Of a stretch of DNA of 64,000 nt, positions 43,439 through 52,605 are shown piece by piece. The notes below the pieces were generated by a model. That model saw only the letters and a list, made by a program, of their open reading frames with translations. It was not told the origin of the DNA and did no database searches. This DNA is from Kribbella sp. CA-293567 (lineage in GTDB: Bacteria > Actinomycetota > Actinomycetes > Propionibacteriales > Kribbellaceae), in assembly GCF_027627575.1 (NCBI RefSeq), contig NZ_CP114065.1, positions 1,674,001 to 1,738,000 on the forward strand. Direction: 5' to 3'. Position 1 is the first letter of the stretch. Every line of letters starts with the position of its first letter. The position numbers and the translations under genes are program-made.

Positions 43439-44692
43439 GTGCGTGACGATGTGGGAGTGCGCGGGTTGCGAGGGGTTCTGACGCCGGTGGGCGCGGTGCT
43501 GGTGGTGGTCGCGGGGTTGTGGCTGGCGATCTCGCCGGCTGACAGCACGGTGCGGCTGACCAGTGACGCGACTCATGGCGTGACGCTGCGGAGCATGCGG
43601 CCAAGTGGGACCGGCGAGATTGATCCGGTGCTCGCCAACGCCGTCGACGCGAGTTTGGCCCGGCGCGGGGTGGCGGTGCGGACGAACAATCTGGCGCTGT
43701 TCCTGCAGGATGTCGCGCCGGCGTTGCGGCCCAAACAGACCCAGCTCTTCCGCAACCTCAAGGCTGTCGGCATGAGCGTGACCTACCGTCGTGCCGAGCC
43801 TTGGGCGAACTACCGTGGCCAGCCGGGTACCTTCCGCGTCAGCATGCGGTACGTCCTCCATGGCAGCCGCCTCGGCCAGGCGGCCACGGACGTCGGTTAC
43901 AGCTACGCCTTTCACCGCGGGCGTCTCTGGATGACCTCCGACCGCGCTCTCGATCAGGCGATCGGCTCCAACCGCCAGCCCTGGGACTTCGGCCCCATCG
44001 ACGTACTGCGCCGGGTCAACGTCGTCGTGATCGTCAACCGAGGTCAGTTGCCAAGAGCCCGGAGTCTCGCGGACGAGACGGTGGCGTCGGCCAAGCGGGT
44101 TCGAGCGATCTGGCCCGGCCAACTGCAGACCGTCCCGTACGTCGTCGCGCTGCGGGAGCCGCAGGTCCTGACCGAGATCCCGCCGAGGCAGTTCGGTCCC
44201 GAGCCGATCCAGGTGCGGGCGATGCTGAGCCCCGCGATCGGCTCGATCCAGCCCGCCGGCGGTTGGGTCGTCATCCGCCGGACCACCGTCACGCCGGCAC
44301 AGTTGACGCACGCGCTGATGCACCTTCTCCCGGTAAGACTTGGTGACGGAGCGCCACAATGGCTGGCCGAAGGCATGGCCCAGTACGCCGGGAACCAGGT
44401 GCTGCCCGCCGTCGAGCGGGCCAAGCTGCGAGCCGCGCTGACCAAGTCCGAGCGCCTGCAGCTCACCCGGCTGCCGAACGACGACGAGTTCGGGGCAGGG
44501 GCCGCCGATGCCATCAGCTGGGTCGCGGTGGAGCAGTTGATCGCTCGAGCCGGAGTGAGACCGGTCACGGAGTTCTACCGTCAAGTCGCCCGCCGTGGGT
44601 ACAACGACGCTGCCACTGAGCGCCTGATGGTCGAATACACCGGCCTGACGAGTGCGCGGCTGGTGGAGTCCGTGCGAGGCTCGGCGGGTTGA
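43439..44692 (+). CDS. Membrane-anchored gluzincin-like protein lacking the catalytic Glu
   Basis: 417 residues. One N-terminal helix (VLTPVGAVLVVVAGLWLAIS) anchors an extracytoplasmic domain. The late segment QLTHALMHLLPVRLGDGAPQWLAEGMAQYAG has the layout of a zinc metallopeptidase (HExxH then WLxEGxAxY), but the first motif reads HALMH: the catalytic Glu is Ala. The second His and the downstream Glu remain. It is therefore probably a non-catalytic relative. GTG 43439. It lies just upstream of glmU with an 84-bp gap. Confidence 0.7.
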   Translation: MRDDVGVRGLRGVLTPVGAVLVVVAGLWLAISPADSTVRLTSDATHGVTLRSMRPSGTGEIDPVLANAVDASLARRGVAVRTNNLALFLQDVAPALRPKQTQLFRNLKAVGMSVTYRRAEPWANYRGQPGTFRVSMRYVLHGSRLGQAATDVGYSYAFHRGRLWMTSDRALDQAIGSNRQPWDFGPIDVLRRVNVVVIVNRGQLPRARSLADETVASAKRVRAIWPGQLQTVPYVVALREPQVLTEIPPRQFGPEPIQVRAMLSPAIGSIQPAGGWVVIRRTTVTPAQLTHALMHLLPVRLGDGAPQWLAEGMAQYAGNQVLPAVERAKLRAALTKSERLQLTRLPNDDEFGAGAADAISWVAVEQLIARAGVRPVTEFYRQVARRGYNDAATERLMVEYTGLTSARLVESVRGSAG

Positions 44693-44776
44693 GCCAGTAG
44701 GCTTGCTAAGGCACCGTTTCGAGTGCCCGTGAAGTTGTTCCAGCCGAACTCGCCGGGAACTCGAGGAGAAGACCGC

Positions 44777-46252
44777 GTGACTTCCCATCGTCCTGCCTCC
44801 GTCATCATCATGGCCGCCGGGCAGGGGACCCGGATGAAATCCGCCACCCCCAAGGTCCTGCACGAGATCGGCGGGCGCAGCCTCGTCGGGCACGCCGTGG
44901 TCACCGCCCGGGCCCTTGCCCCGGAGCACCTCGTCGTCGTGGTCGGTACCGGCCGTGAGCTGGTCGAGGCCCACCTGACCGAGGTCGACCCCGGCGTCCG
45001 GACCGCCGTCCAGGAGCAGCAGCTGGGCACCGGCGACGCCGTCCGTTCCGGCCTCACCGCCGTTCCGGCCGACTTCGACGGGACGGTCGTCGTCACGTCG
45101 GGTGACGTTCCGCTGCTCGAGGCCGACACGCTCAAGGAGCTCGTCGCGGAGCACGAGCGCAGCGGCAACGCGGTCACCGTGCTGAGCGCACGGGTGCCGG
45201 ATCCGACCGGCTACGGCCGCATCATCCCCAGCGAGGACGGCAGCGTCGCGGGCATCGTCGAGCACAAGGACGCGACGCCCGAGCAGCGCGAGATCGACGA
45301 GATCAACGCCGGCATCTACGCCTTCGACGCGGCCACCCTGCGCGACGGCCTGACCCGGATCACCACCGACAACGCGCAGGGCGAGCTGTACCTGACCGAC
45401 GTGCTGGCGATCGCCAAGAGCGACGGCAAGCGGGTCGGCGCGTACGTCACCGAGGACGCGATGCAGACCGAGGGCGTGAACGACCGGGTCCAGCTGGCCA
45501 CCCTCCGCGCCGAGCTGAACCGCCGGACCCTCGACGGCCTGATGCGGGCCGGCGTCACCGTGGTCGACCCGAACACCACCTGGGTCGACTCGACCGTCAC
45601 GCTCGACCGCGACGTCACCTTGCTGCCGAACACGCAGCTGCACGGCACCACCAAGGTCGCCACCGGCGCCGTGATCGGCCCGGACACCACGCTGACCGAC
45701 ATCGAGGTCGGTGAGGGCGCGACGATCATCCGCACCCACGGCTTCGGCGCGGTCATCGGCGCCCAGGCCACGGTCGGCCCGTTCGCCTACCTCCGGCCCG
45801 GTACGACGCTCGGCGTCAAGGGCAAGATCGGCACCTTCGTGGAGACCAAGAACGCCGCGATCGCCGACGGCGCGAAGGTCCCGCACCTGACCTACGCCGG
45901 GGACGCGACGATCGGCGAGGGCGCGAACATCGGCGCCGGCACGATCTTCGCCAACTACGACGGCGTCAACAAGTTCCACTCCACCATCGGCAAGTACTCC
46001 TTCGTCGGCAGCAACTCGGTGCTGGTCGCACCCGCCGACATCGCCGATGGCGCCTATGTCGCGGCCGGAAGCGCGATCGACGCTCCGGTCGGCGCCGGCG
46101 AGATCGCGGTCGCCCGCGGCCGCCAGCGCAACATCAAGGGTTGGGTCGCGCGCAAGCGGGCCGGTACGAAGACGGCCGAGGCCGCCGGAGCTGCACTCGA
46201 CGCAGATGCTGCGGCGGGTGGCTCACAGAGCGACACTGGCGAGAAGGCGTAA
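44777..46252 (+). CDS. glmU: Bifunctional GlmU: N-acetylglucosamine-1-phosphate uridyltransferase and glucosamine-1-phosphate acetyltransferase
   Basis: 491 residues. The N-terminal pyrophosphorylase has IMAAGQGTRMKSATPKVLH and TSGDVPLLEADT; the C-terminal left-handed beta-helix has hexapeptide repeats and the acetyltransferase signature around HLTYAGDATIGEGANIGAGT and GKYSFVGSN. It makes UDP-GlcNAc for peptidoglycan. GTG 44777 follows GAGGAG by 8 bp. An Ala/Asp-rich tail after the helix is usual in actinobacteria. It starts the glmU-prs unit. Confidence 0.96.
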   Translation: MTSHRPASVIIMAAGQGTRMKSATPKVLHEIGGRSLVGHAVVTARALAPEHLVVVVGTGRELVEAHLTEVDPGVRTAVQEQQLGTGDAVRSGLTAVPADFDGTVVVTSGDVPLLEADTLKELVAEHERSGNAVTVLSARVPDPTGYGRIIPSEDGSVAGIVEHKDATPEQREIDEINAGIYAFDAATLRDGLTRITTDNAQGELYLTDVLAIAKSDGKRVGAYVTEDAMQTEGVNDRVQLATLRAELNRRTLDGLMRAGVTVVDPNTTWVDSTVTLDRDVTLLPNTQLHGTTKVATGAVIGPDTTLTDIEVGEGATIIRTHGFGAVIGAQATVGPFAYLRPGTTLGVKGKIGTFVETKNAAIADGAKVPHLTYAGDATIGEGANIGAGTIFANYDGVNKFHSTIGKYSFVGSNSVLVAPADIADGAYVAAGSAIDAPVGAGEIAVARGRQRNIKGWVARKRAGTKTAEAAGAALDADAAAGGSQSDTGEKA

Positions 46253-46266
46253 CGGGAGGCATGTCC

Positions 46267-47247
46267 ATGAGCGGGATGAAACGCACCACCGAGAAGAACC
46301 TGATGGTGTTCTCAGGCCGGGCGCACCCCGCCCTGGCCGAACAGGTCGCCGAGCAGCTCGGGGCCGGCCTGGTGCCGACCTCGGCGTACGACTTCGCCAA
46401 CGGCGAGATCTACGTCCGGTTCGAGGAGTCGGTCCGCGGCTCCGACGCGTTCGTGATCCAGAGCCACACCTCGCCGATCAACGAGTGGATCATGGAGCAG
46501 CTGATCATGGTCGACGCGCTGAAGCGGGCGTCGGCCAAGCGGATCACCGTGGTGCTGCCGTTCTACGGCTATGCCCGGCAGGACAAGAAGCACCGCGGCC
46601 GGGAGCCGATCTCGGCCCGGCTGATGGCCGACCTGTTCAAGACGGCCGGCGCGAACCGGCTGATCTGCGTCGACCTGCACACCTCGCAGATCCAGGGCTT
46701 CTTCGACGGCCCGGTGGACCACCTGATGGCGCTGCCGATCCTGAGCGACTACGTCCGCGACAAGTACGGCGACCAGCAACTGGCCGTGGTCTCGCCGGAC
46801 GCCGGCCGGATCAAGGTCGCCGAGCAGTGGTCGGCCCGGCTCAACAACGCGCCGCTGGCCTTCATCCACAAGACCCGCGACATCGACCGGCCCAACGAGA
46901 CGGTCGCCAACCGGGTCGTCGGCGAGGTCAAGGGCCGGGTCTGCATCCTGGTCGACGACATGATCGACACCGGTGGCACCATCTGCAAGGCCGCCGACGC
47001 GCTGATGGCCGACGGCGCCGCGGGCGTGGTGATCGCCGCGACCCACGCGATCCTGTCCGGCCCGGCCGTCGACCGGCTGAAGAACTGCCAGGCCAGCGAG
47101 GTGATCGTCACCAACACGCTGCCGATCGCCGAGGAGAGCGAGTTCGACAAGCTCACCACGCTGACCATCGCACCGCTGATCAGCCAGGCGATCCGCGAGG
47201 TGTTCGAGGACGGCTCGGTCACCAAGCTCTTCGACGGCCGCGCCTGA
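46267..47247 (+). CDS. prs: Ribose-phosphate pyrophosphokinase
   Basis: 326 residues. YDFANGEIYVRFEESVRGSD, the flexible loop and FYGYARQDKKHRGREPIS (ATP), VDLHTSQIQGFFD and the PRPP loop VDDMIDTGGTICKAA mark class I Prs. It makes PRPP for nucleotide, His and Trp synthesis. ATG 46267 lies 7 bp after GGGAGG; ATG 46261 would be too close. It follows glmU by 14 bp. Confidence 0.96.
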   Translation: MSGMKRTTEKNLMVFSGRAHPALAEQVAEQLGAGLVPTSAYDFANGEIYVRFEESVRGSDAFVIQSHTSPINEWIMEQLIMVDALKRASAKRITVVLPFYGYARQDKKHRGREPISARLMADLFKTAGANRLICVDLHTSQIQGFFDGPVDHLMALPILSDYVRDKYGDQQLAVVSPDAGRIKVAEQWSARLNNAPLAFIHKTRDIDRPNETVANRVVGEVKGRVCILVDDMIDTGGTICKAADALMADGAAGVVIAATHAILSGPAVDRLKNCQASEVIVTNTLPIAEESEFDKLTTLTIAPLISQAIREVFEDGSVTKLFDGRA

Positions 47248-47253
47248 CCCGCG

Positions 47254-48018
47254 ATGCGGATCGCCGTCCTCCACCCCGGCGCGATGGGGTCGCAGCTCGC
47301 TCGTCAACTGGTTGCTGCCGGCCACGAAGTGCACTGGGTGCCGGAGGGGCGCAGTACGGCGTCGGTCGAGCGGGCCGAAGCGGCCGGTTTGATCGGTACG
47401 CCGTTCGCTGACGCGGTCGGGCCGGCCTCGGTGGTCCTCTGTTCCTGCGCGCCGCAAGGTGCGCTCGACATCGCCCGGCAGGTCGGGGCGACCGGGTTCA
47501 GCGGGATGTACATCGAGGCCAATCCGCTGTCACCGCGGTCGTTGCAGGAAGCGAAGGATGCGTTGCCGGACGCAACCTTCGTCGACGCCGGAGTGGTCGG
47601 TCCGCCGCCGGTGGGCGGTCCGAACCCGACCCACGTGATGCTGTCGGGATCGGCCGCGCAGGAGGCCGCGGAGCTGTGGGCCGGGACGGCGGCGACGCCG
47701 ATGGTCGTCGGGGATCAGGTCGGCGCGGCCAGTGCGGCGAAGTCGGCTTTCGCCCTTTACAACAAAGGGAAAGCGGCGCTCGCGGTACTGGCGTTCGAGC
47801 TGGCGGAGAAGCATGGTGTGACGGCTGCGCTGACCGCGCAGCAGATCCGGCAGGACGGCGGGTCCTTGAAGGATCCGGGGCTGCCGGAGAGTCTGCGGAG
47901 CGTGGCTTGGCGGTGGGGGCCGGAGTTCGATGAGCTGGGCGAGACCCTGGACGAGGCCGGCCTCGAAGGCGATGCCGCGCGAGCGCTTCGCCAGGTCTGG
48001 ACGAGACTGAGCGAGTAG
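47254..48018 (+). CDS. NAD(P)-binding 6-phosphogluconate-dehydrogenase-like oxidoreductase
   Basis: 254 residues. MRIAVLHPGAMGSQLARQL is an N-terminal Rossmann nucleotide site; IEANPLSPRS and VDAGVVGPPPVGGPNPT, and a helical C-terminal domain (DUF1932-like, AAKSAFALYNKGKAALAVL), fit the beta-hydroxyacid dehydrogenase superfamily. Substrate unknown. It starts 6 bp after prs, so it may share its transcript. Confidence 0.8.
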   Translation: MRIAVLHPGAMGSQLARQLVAAGHEVHWVPEGRSTASVERAEAAGLIGTPFADAVGPASVVLCSCAPQGALDIARQVGATGFSGMYIEANPLSPRSLQEAKDALPDATFVDAGVVGPPPVGGPNPTHVMLSGSAAQEAAELWAGTAATPMVVGDQVGAASAAKSAFALYNKGKAALAVLAFELAEKHGVTAALTAQQIRQDGGSLKDPGLPESLRSVAWRWGPEFDELGETLDEAGLEGDAARALRQVWTRLSE

Positions 48019-48030
48019 GTGGGGTAGGGG

Positions 48031-48693
48031 TCAGTCGACCACTACGCGACCACCGATCTCGGCGTACGCCGGTGGGCCGGGCTGGGCGAGCACGATCGAG
48101 CCGGCGCCGTGCTTGATGGTGAGCCGCCGGCCGAGAGTCGCGGCCAGTCGCATCGAGGCCGAGCCGCAGGCCTCGTCCTCGGCGATCCCGAAGCGCTGAC
48201 CGAAGACCCGAACCCGGACGATGCCCGCCGCCTCGTCCTCCCAGGCCCAGAGCTGGGTCGCGTCCTGCTCCGGGACCAGCGGGCCGGTCAGCTTGTCGAC
48301 GGCTTCGGCCGACTCCAGTCGCTCGTGCCACCACGCGGGCGCCGAGGCGAGCGGCCCGCGGACCCACACGTCGGCGCCGTCCTGCCAGGTGTCGACCTCG
48401 CCGGCCGCGACCCGCAGTACGGCGGGCGCCTCGCCCAGTTCGCGGCCGACGATCCACGCGGCGCCGACGGCCGGGTGGCCCGCGAACGGAAGCTCGGTCA
48501 GCGGGGTGTAGATCGCGAACTCGGCCCGCTCGACATCGTCGAAGAAGATCGTCTCCGCGAAGCCGAGCTCGGCGGCGAACCTCTGCCGGTCGGCGGCCTC
48601 GGGAATCGAGCCACCGTCCAGTACTACGCCGAGCTGGTTCCCGTGGTTGCCGTGCGGATCTGCGAACACCCGCAGGACCTGGTGGTCAGTCAT
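48031..48693 (-). CDS. PhzF-family isomerase/epimerase-like protein
   Basis: 220 residues, a little shorter than the ~260-300 of typical PhzF. ELGFAETIFFDD holds the conserved catalytic Glu, PFAGHPAVGAAW and DEACGSASMRLAA are the family motifs. Members isomerise small-molecule substrates such as dihydrohydroxyanthranilate; the one here is unknown. ATG 48693 is preferred to the longer frame. It is convergent with the dehydrogenase gene. Confidence 0.82.
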   Translation of the reverse strand: MTDHQVLRVFADPHGNHGNQLGVVLDGGSIPEAADRQRFAAELGFAETIFFDDVERAEFAIYTPLTELPFAGHPAVGAAWIVGRELGEAPAVLRVAAGEVDTWQDGADVWVRGPLASAPAWWHERLESAEAVDKLTGPLVPEQDATQLWAWEDEAAGIVRVRVFGQRFGIAEDEACGSASMRLAATLGRRLTIKHGAGSIVLAQPGPPAYAEIGGRVVVD

Positions 48694-48744
48694 ACCGCCA
48701 GTTAACCAGGCGGAATTCGCCGGACCGGCGAGCACCAGCGAGAA

Positions 48745-49608
48745 CTAGCGAAGCCGGCGGGCCACCGATGGATCGACCGGCCCGTCGTGCAGCAGGCCGG
48801 CCAGAGCTTCGACACCGTCAACCAGTCTGGGACCTGGCCGGGCGAAACAACCGTTGGAGTCGACGGCCCAGACCGGTACCGCGCTCGGCAACACGCCCCG
48901 GTCGAGCAGTTCCTGGGTGAGCTCGCTGGCGCCGTCGAGGCCGAAGCCACAAGGGGCCGAGACGATCACTTCAGGACGAGCTGCCTCGATCGCCGGCCAG
49001 GTGGTGCGGACCGAGCGGAGGCCCGCCGTACCGAGGACGTTGACGCCGCCCGCGTGCTCGACCATCTCAGGGATCCAGTGACCGGGCGCGAACGGTGGGT
49101 CGGTCCACTCCAGCAGCATCACCCGCGTGTCGCCCTGGATGCGGACCTTCGCGAGCCGTTTCCGCAGCTCCTCGACCAGCCGGCCGGCCGAACGGCCGAT
49201 CGCATCGCCGATCACCTCGATCGAGTGGAACACCTCGTCCAGGTCGTGTGGATCGGTGGTCACGACGGCTGACTGGCAGCCGAGGTAGCAGAGGGCTTCC
49301 TCGACGTCGTCCACGTCGATCGCACAGACGGCGCAGAGGTCCTGGGTGATGACGAGGTCCGGCGCGAGGTCGCGCAGCGCGTTGCGATCGAGCTTGTAGA
49401 GGTCCTCGCCGGCCGCGACCCGCTCCCGGACGGCGGTGTCGATCTGGGCCGGGGTGAGCCCTTCGGGCAGGTTGCTGGTGGAGACGATCCGGCGGGTCCT
49501 GGCCTGGCTCGGGTAGTCGCATTCGAAGGTCACGCCGAGGACGTCGTCGCCGGCCCCGAGAGCGAAACAGATCTCGGTGGCGGAAGGGAGCAAGGAGACG
49601 ATCCGCAT
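48745..49608 (-). CDS. Cobalamin/heme-type substrate-binding protein without signal peptide
   Basis: 287 residues with the BtuF-like periplasmic-binding fold: MRIVSLLPSATEICFALG, DLVITQDLCAVCAID and EWTDPPFAPGHWIPEMVEHAGG. There is no signal peptide or lipobox, so it is either cytoplasmic or anchored by another means; such stand-alone forms are common in actinobacteria. ATG 49608. It lies on the same strand as the metal ABC operon but behind its terminator. Confidence 0.8.
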   Translation of the reverse strand: MRIVSLLPSATEICFALGAGDDVLGVTFECDYPSQARTRRIVSTSNLPEGLTPAQIDTAVRERVAAGEDLYKLDRNALRDLAPDLVITQDLCAVCAIDVDDVEEALCYLGCQSAVVTTDPHDLDEVFHSIEVIGDAIGRSAGRLVEELRKRLAKVRIQGDTRVMLLEWTDPPFAPGHWIPEMVEHAGGVNVLGTAGLRSVRTTWPAIEAARPEVIVSAPCGFGLDGASELTQELLDRGVLPSAVPVWAVDSNGCFARPGPRLVDGVEALAGLLHDGPVDPSVARRLR

Positions 49609-49667
49609 GACAAGACCTTACGGCCAAGGCGTTGCGCCCGCAGATTCGCGCGGGGGAGCAGCCGGGG

Positions 49668-49697
49668 GTCTTGGAGATGCGGCCGCATCTCCAAGAC
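49668..49697 (-). terminator. Terminator of the metal ABC operon
   Basis: A perfect 30-bp palindrome (GTCTTGGAGATGCGG at 49668-49682 pairing with 49683-49697), 9 bp after the last stop of the operon on the minus strand. Confidence 0.85.
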
Positions 49698-49705
49698 GGT
49701 GGGGC

Positions 49706-50344
49706 CTACGGCTGAACGGTGAAGGTGTAGGTCTTCTGGCCGGTGGTCACGGCGGCGCCCGCAGCCGTCTTGCCGGTGACTTCGAAGACGACGGCGTAGG
49801 TGCCGGCCGCCTCGAACGCCCAGTTGGCGTGGGCGTGCGTGTTGACCGCGAACGCCCGGGTGTCCGGAAGCCCGTTGCCGCTGTCGAACCAGACGCTCGG
49901 AGTGCCGAGCGAGCTGGTGCTGTAGACACTCACCTGCGCGGGACCGGTGACCGACACCAGTTTGACGGTGACGCTGTTGCCCTGCAGTGCTCCGCCGGGC
50001 ACACCTTCGGTGTTGAAGCCCGGCCAGACGATGCTGCTGACCTGCGTCTGCGGCAGGATCCACACCGGCGAGCCCGCGGTACCGAGGAACGCGTACGACG
50101 CCCCGGACGGAACCGTGGTCCTGCTGGCCGGAACAGCATTCAGTACGACGTCCGCCGGGTTGCGGTCGACGTTCGGCGTGACCGTGCCGTCGCGCAGGTC
50201 GAGCGTCAGGGCGGAGCCCGTCCAGTCGACGTCGAGCGCGTCCACATGCCCCGACGAGATGGTCGTCAGGGCGTGGGCCGGCAGGACCTGGAGCATCGTG
50301 ATCAGTGCCGCGGTGGCAGCGCCCGCGAGCACCCGGCTCTTCAC
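49706..50344 (-). CDS. Secreted anchored-repeat domain protein (single domain, no anchor)
   Basis: 212 residues. A signal peptide (about 1-25, ends AHA) is followed by one copy of the repeated domain: SGHVDALDVD (32 on), YAFLGTAGSPVWILPQTQ, VWPGFNTEG, TGPAQVSVYSTSS, and THAHANWAF with His170 and His172. It ends with a strand (KTYTFTVQP) and no LPxTG or membrane helix, so it is probably free or loosely held. The GTG start overlaps the preceding stop (GTGA). Last gene of the seven-gene operon; a free zinc-binding carrier is inferred. Confidence 0.78.
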   Translation of the reverse strand: MKSRVLAGAATAALITMLQVLPAHALTTISSGHVDALDVDWTGSALTLDLRDGTVTPNVDRNPADVVLNAVPASRTTVPSGASYAFLGTAGSPVWILPQTQVSSIVWPGFNTEGVPGGALQGNSVTVKLVSVTGPAQVSVYSTSSLGTPSVWFDSGNGLPDTRAFAVNTHAHANWAFEAAGTYAVVFEVTGKTAAGAAVTTGQKTYTFTVQP

Positions 50345-50982
50345 CGGTTGACCTTGAAGGTGTAGACGGCGACGCCTGAGACCTTCTGGTTGGTGGCGGC
50401 CAGCGTGCCGGAGACCCTGACCTTCACCTTGTACGTACCGGCCGCCTCGAACGCCCAGTTGGCGTGCAGGTGGCCACCGGCCAACGTGCTGATCCGGTCC
50501 GGCAGGCCGTTGCCGCTGTCGACCAGGACGGTCGGTGCGCCGAAGGCATCGGTGGTGAAGATGCTGAGGTCGGCCGGGCCGGTGACGGCGACGACGTCGA
50601 GCTTGAGCGCGTCGTTCCTGAAGACACCGGGCTCGATCTCCTCGGCGCCGATCCCGGGCCAGAGCAGCGCCGGGTCCTGCACCTGCGGCAGCACCCAGGC
50701 GCGACCGCCCGGCGTACCGAGGAAGCTGTACTGCGGGTCGGCCGGAACGGCGATCTCCGAGCCCGGCTTCGCGACCAGGACGACCTCGGACGGCGCGTAC
50801 TCGGCGGCGTTCGCCTCGTCGTGGACGTGCAGGTCGAACGCGCCGTCCTCGAAGGCGATCCCGACCACGTCGACGTGGCCTTGGTCGAGGTGGACCTTCT
50901 TGGTGGCATCAGCCGGCAACGCCAGGCCGGACAACGCGAGCACTGCCACGGTGGGCAATGCGACGCGGTTAATTGTGCGCAT
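50341..50982 (-). CDS. Secreted anchored-repeat domain protein (single domain)
   Basis: 213 residues. Signal peptide (about 1-27, ADA) then one domain copy: QGHVDVVGIAF, LHVHDEANAAEY, YSFLGTPGGRAWVLPQVQ, LLWPGIGAEE, VTGPADLSIFTTDAFGAP and HLHANWAF (His171, His173). No anchor. It differs from its neighbour by an added HVH element at about 52-54. Overlaps the permease gene by 14 bp. Same operon and inferred role. Confidence 0.8.
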   Translation of the reverse strand: MRTINRVALPTVAVLALSGLALPADATKKVHLDQGHVDVVGIAFEDGAFDLHVHDEANAAEYAPSEVVLVAKPGSEIAVPADPQYSFLGTPGGRAWVLPQVQDPALLWPGIGAEEIEPGVFRNDALKLDVVAVTGPADLSIFTTDAFGAPTVLVDSGNGLPDRISTLAGGHLHANWAFEAAGTYKVKVRVSGTLAATNQKVSGVAVYTFKVNR

Positions 50983-51862
50983 GACTTTCCTTTCGGGCTT
51001 GGGCGGGAACTACGGCCGCTGCAGGGGAACTGCGGCGGTGGCTGAGGAGGCCGTGCCGGGGCGCGAACACCCAGCAGGCGACGAAGACGGCGGTCGCCGT
51101 CAGCACGATCAATCCGCCGGCGGCGAGGTTGAACGCGTAGGACAGATAGAGCCCGGCCAGACCGGAGAGGGCGCCGATCAGCGGCGCGATCAGCATCATC
51201 GCGCCGATCCGGTCGGTCAGCAGCCGGGCGCAGGCGGCCGGCGTGATCAGCAGGGCGAGGACCAGGATGTTGCCGACCGCCTGGATCGAGATGACGATCG
51301 CGACCGTCACCATCGCGTACAGGGCCATGTCCAGCCAGAAGATCGGCAGGCCGACCGAGCGGGCCGTCTCCCGGTCGAGCCCGACGGTGACGAACTCCTT
51401 GTGCAACGCGCCGCTGACCAGGAGCAGGAAGGCACCGGCCACTGCAACCGTGCCGACGTCACCGTCGCTGATCCCGAGGACCGAGCCGAACAGGAACGAC
51501 TCCAGCGATCCGCCGTACCCCGGGGCGGTGCTCATCACCACGATGCCGAGACCGAACGCGGCCGCGAAGAAGACGCCGATCACGGTGTCCTCCTTCAGCC
51601 TTCGGTTCTGCGAGAAGACGGCGACCGACAGCGCGGTGATCAGCCCGGCGACGATGCCGCCGACGACCAGGCTGGTCTGCAGGACGAAGGCGATCGCGAT
51701 CCCGGGGAAGACGGCGTGGGCGACCGCGTCGCCGATGAACGCCATCCCGCGCAGGGCGACGTGGCTGCCGATCACGCCGCAGACCACGCCGGACATCAGC
51801 ACGACCAGGAACGCGCGCTGCATGAAGACGTGCTCCCACGGCTCGGTGAGGAACTCGGTCAT
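50969..51862 (-). CDS. ABC-3 family metal transporter permease (ZnuB-like)
   Basis: 297 residues with about eight helices. MQRAFLVVLMSGVVCGVIGS, SHVALRGMAFIGDAVAHAVFPG, VGLDRETARSVGL and VGNILVLALLITPAACARLL are typical of the ABC-3 permeases for Zn/Mn. The C-terminus is basic and ends HAHN. ATGA overlap with the ATPase gene. It imports the ion delivered by the lipoprotein encoded at 53438-55012. Confidence 0.93.
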   Translation of the reverse strand: MTEFLTEPWEHVFMQRAFLVVLMSGVVCGVIGSHVALRGMAFIGDAVAHAVFPGIAIAFVLQTSLVVGGIVAGLITALSVAVFSQNRRLKEDTVIGVFFAAAFGLGIVVMSTAPGYGGSLESFLFGSVLGISDGDVGTVAVAGAFLLLVSGALHKEFVTVGLDRETARSVGLPIFWLDMALYAMVTVAIVISIQAVGNILVLALLITPAACARLLTDRIGAMMLIAPLIGALSGLAGLYLSYAFNLAAGGLIVLTATAVFVACWVFAPRHGLLSHRRSSPAAAVVPAQARKESHAHN

Positions 51863-52605
51863 CGGGTCACCCCGAGGGAGTGCAGCAACTGCTCGGAGCG
51901 GGCGACGCCGAACGCGCGCAACCAGACGGCGGGATCCCTGAGCTCTTCGGGGGAGCCGTCCGCGATGACGGTTTCGTTGAGCAGGCAGAGCCGGCCGCAG
52001 GTGTCGGCTGCGGCCGGGAGGTCGTGCGTGGTCATCAGGATCGCGGTGCCTTCACTGGTCAGGGTGCGGAACAGCCGGGTGAGGATCTCCTGCGTCGGTA
52101 CGTCGAGCCCGGTGAACGGTTCGTCCAGCAACAGCAGGCGCGGTCGCAGCGCCAGCGCGCGGGCGACCAGTACTCGCTGCCGCTGCCCGCCGGACAGTTC
52201 CCCGATCGGCCGCCGCTGGAGAGCTGTCAGGTCGACGCGTGCTAGGGCCTCGGCCACAACCGCCCGGTCGTCAGCACCCGGGCGCCGCAGCCAGCCGATG
52301 CGATGCGTCCGGCCGGTCATCACCGCCGTCCGCACGTCGACCGGGTAGTCCCAGACGAACTCGTGCCGCTGCGGTACGTACCCGATGCTTCCGCGCGCCT
52401 CGCGTGGCGTCCTGCCGTCGATCGCGATCACGCCGTCGCTGATCGGCAGCAGTCCGAGAAGGGAACGGAGCAGGGTGGTCTTGCCGGCGCCGTTCGGCCC
52501 GATCAGTCCGACGTGCTCGCCGCTGGCCACCTTCAAGTCGACGTCGTGCAGGACCCGCCGCCCAGCGAGATCGACAGCTACCCCGGCAACCTGCAGGACG
52601 CTCAT
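51859..52605 (-). CDS. Metal ABC transporter ATP-binding protein (ZnuC-like)
   Basis: 248 residues from ATG 52605. Walker A LIGPNGAGKTT, Q-loop YVPQRHEF, signature LSGGQRQRVLVARAL, Walker B LLLLDEPFTGLD and H-loop TTHDLPAA. The start overlaps the stop of the neighbouring repeat-protein gene (ATGA at 52602-52605); the longer frame to 52683 would run through that gene. It powers the ABC-3 permease. Confidence 0.93.
   Translation of the reverse strand: MSVLQVAGVAVDLAGRRVLHDVDLKVASGEHVGLIGPNGAGKTTLLRSLLGLLPISDGVIAIDGRTPREARGSIGYVPQRHEFVWDYPVDVRTAVMTGRTHRIGWLRRPGADDRAVVAEALARVDLTALQRRPIGELSGGQRQRVLVARALALRPRLLLLDEPFTGLDVPTQEILTRLFRTLTSEGTAILMTTHDLPAAADTCGRLCLLNETVIADGSPEELRDPAVWLRAFGVARSEQLLHSLGVTR

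Noticed and set aside
43292..45979. Long antisense frame across glmU and the gluzincin-like gene
   Set aside because: No recognisable motif, and it covers two genuine genes on the other strand.
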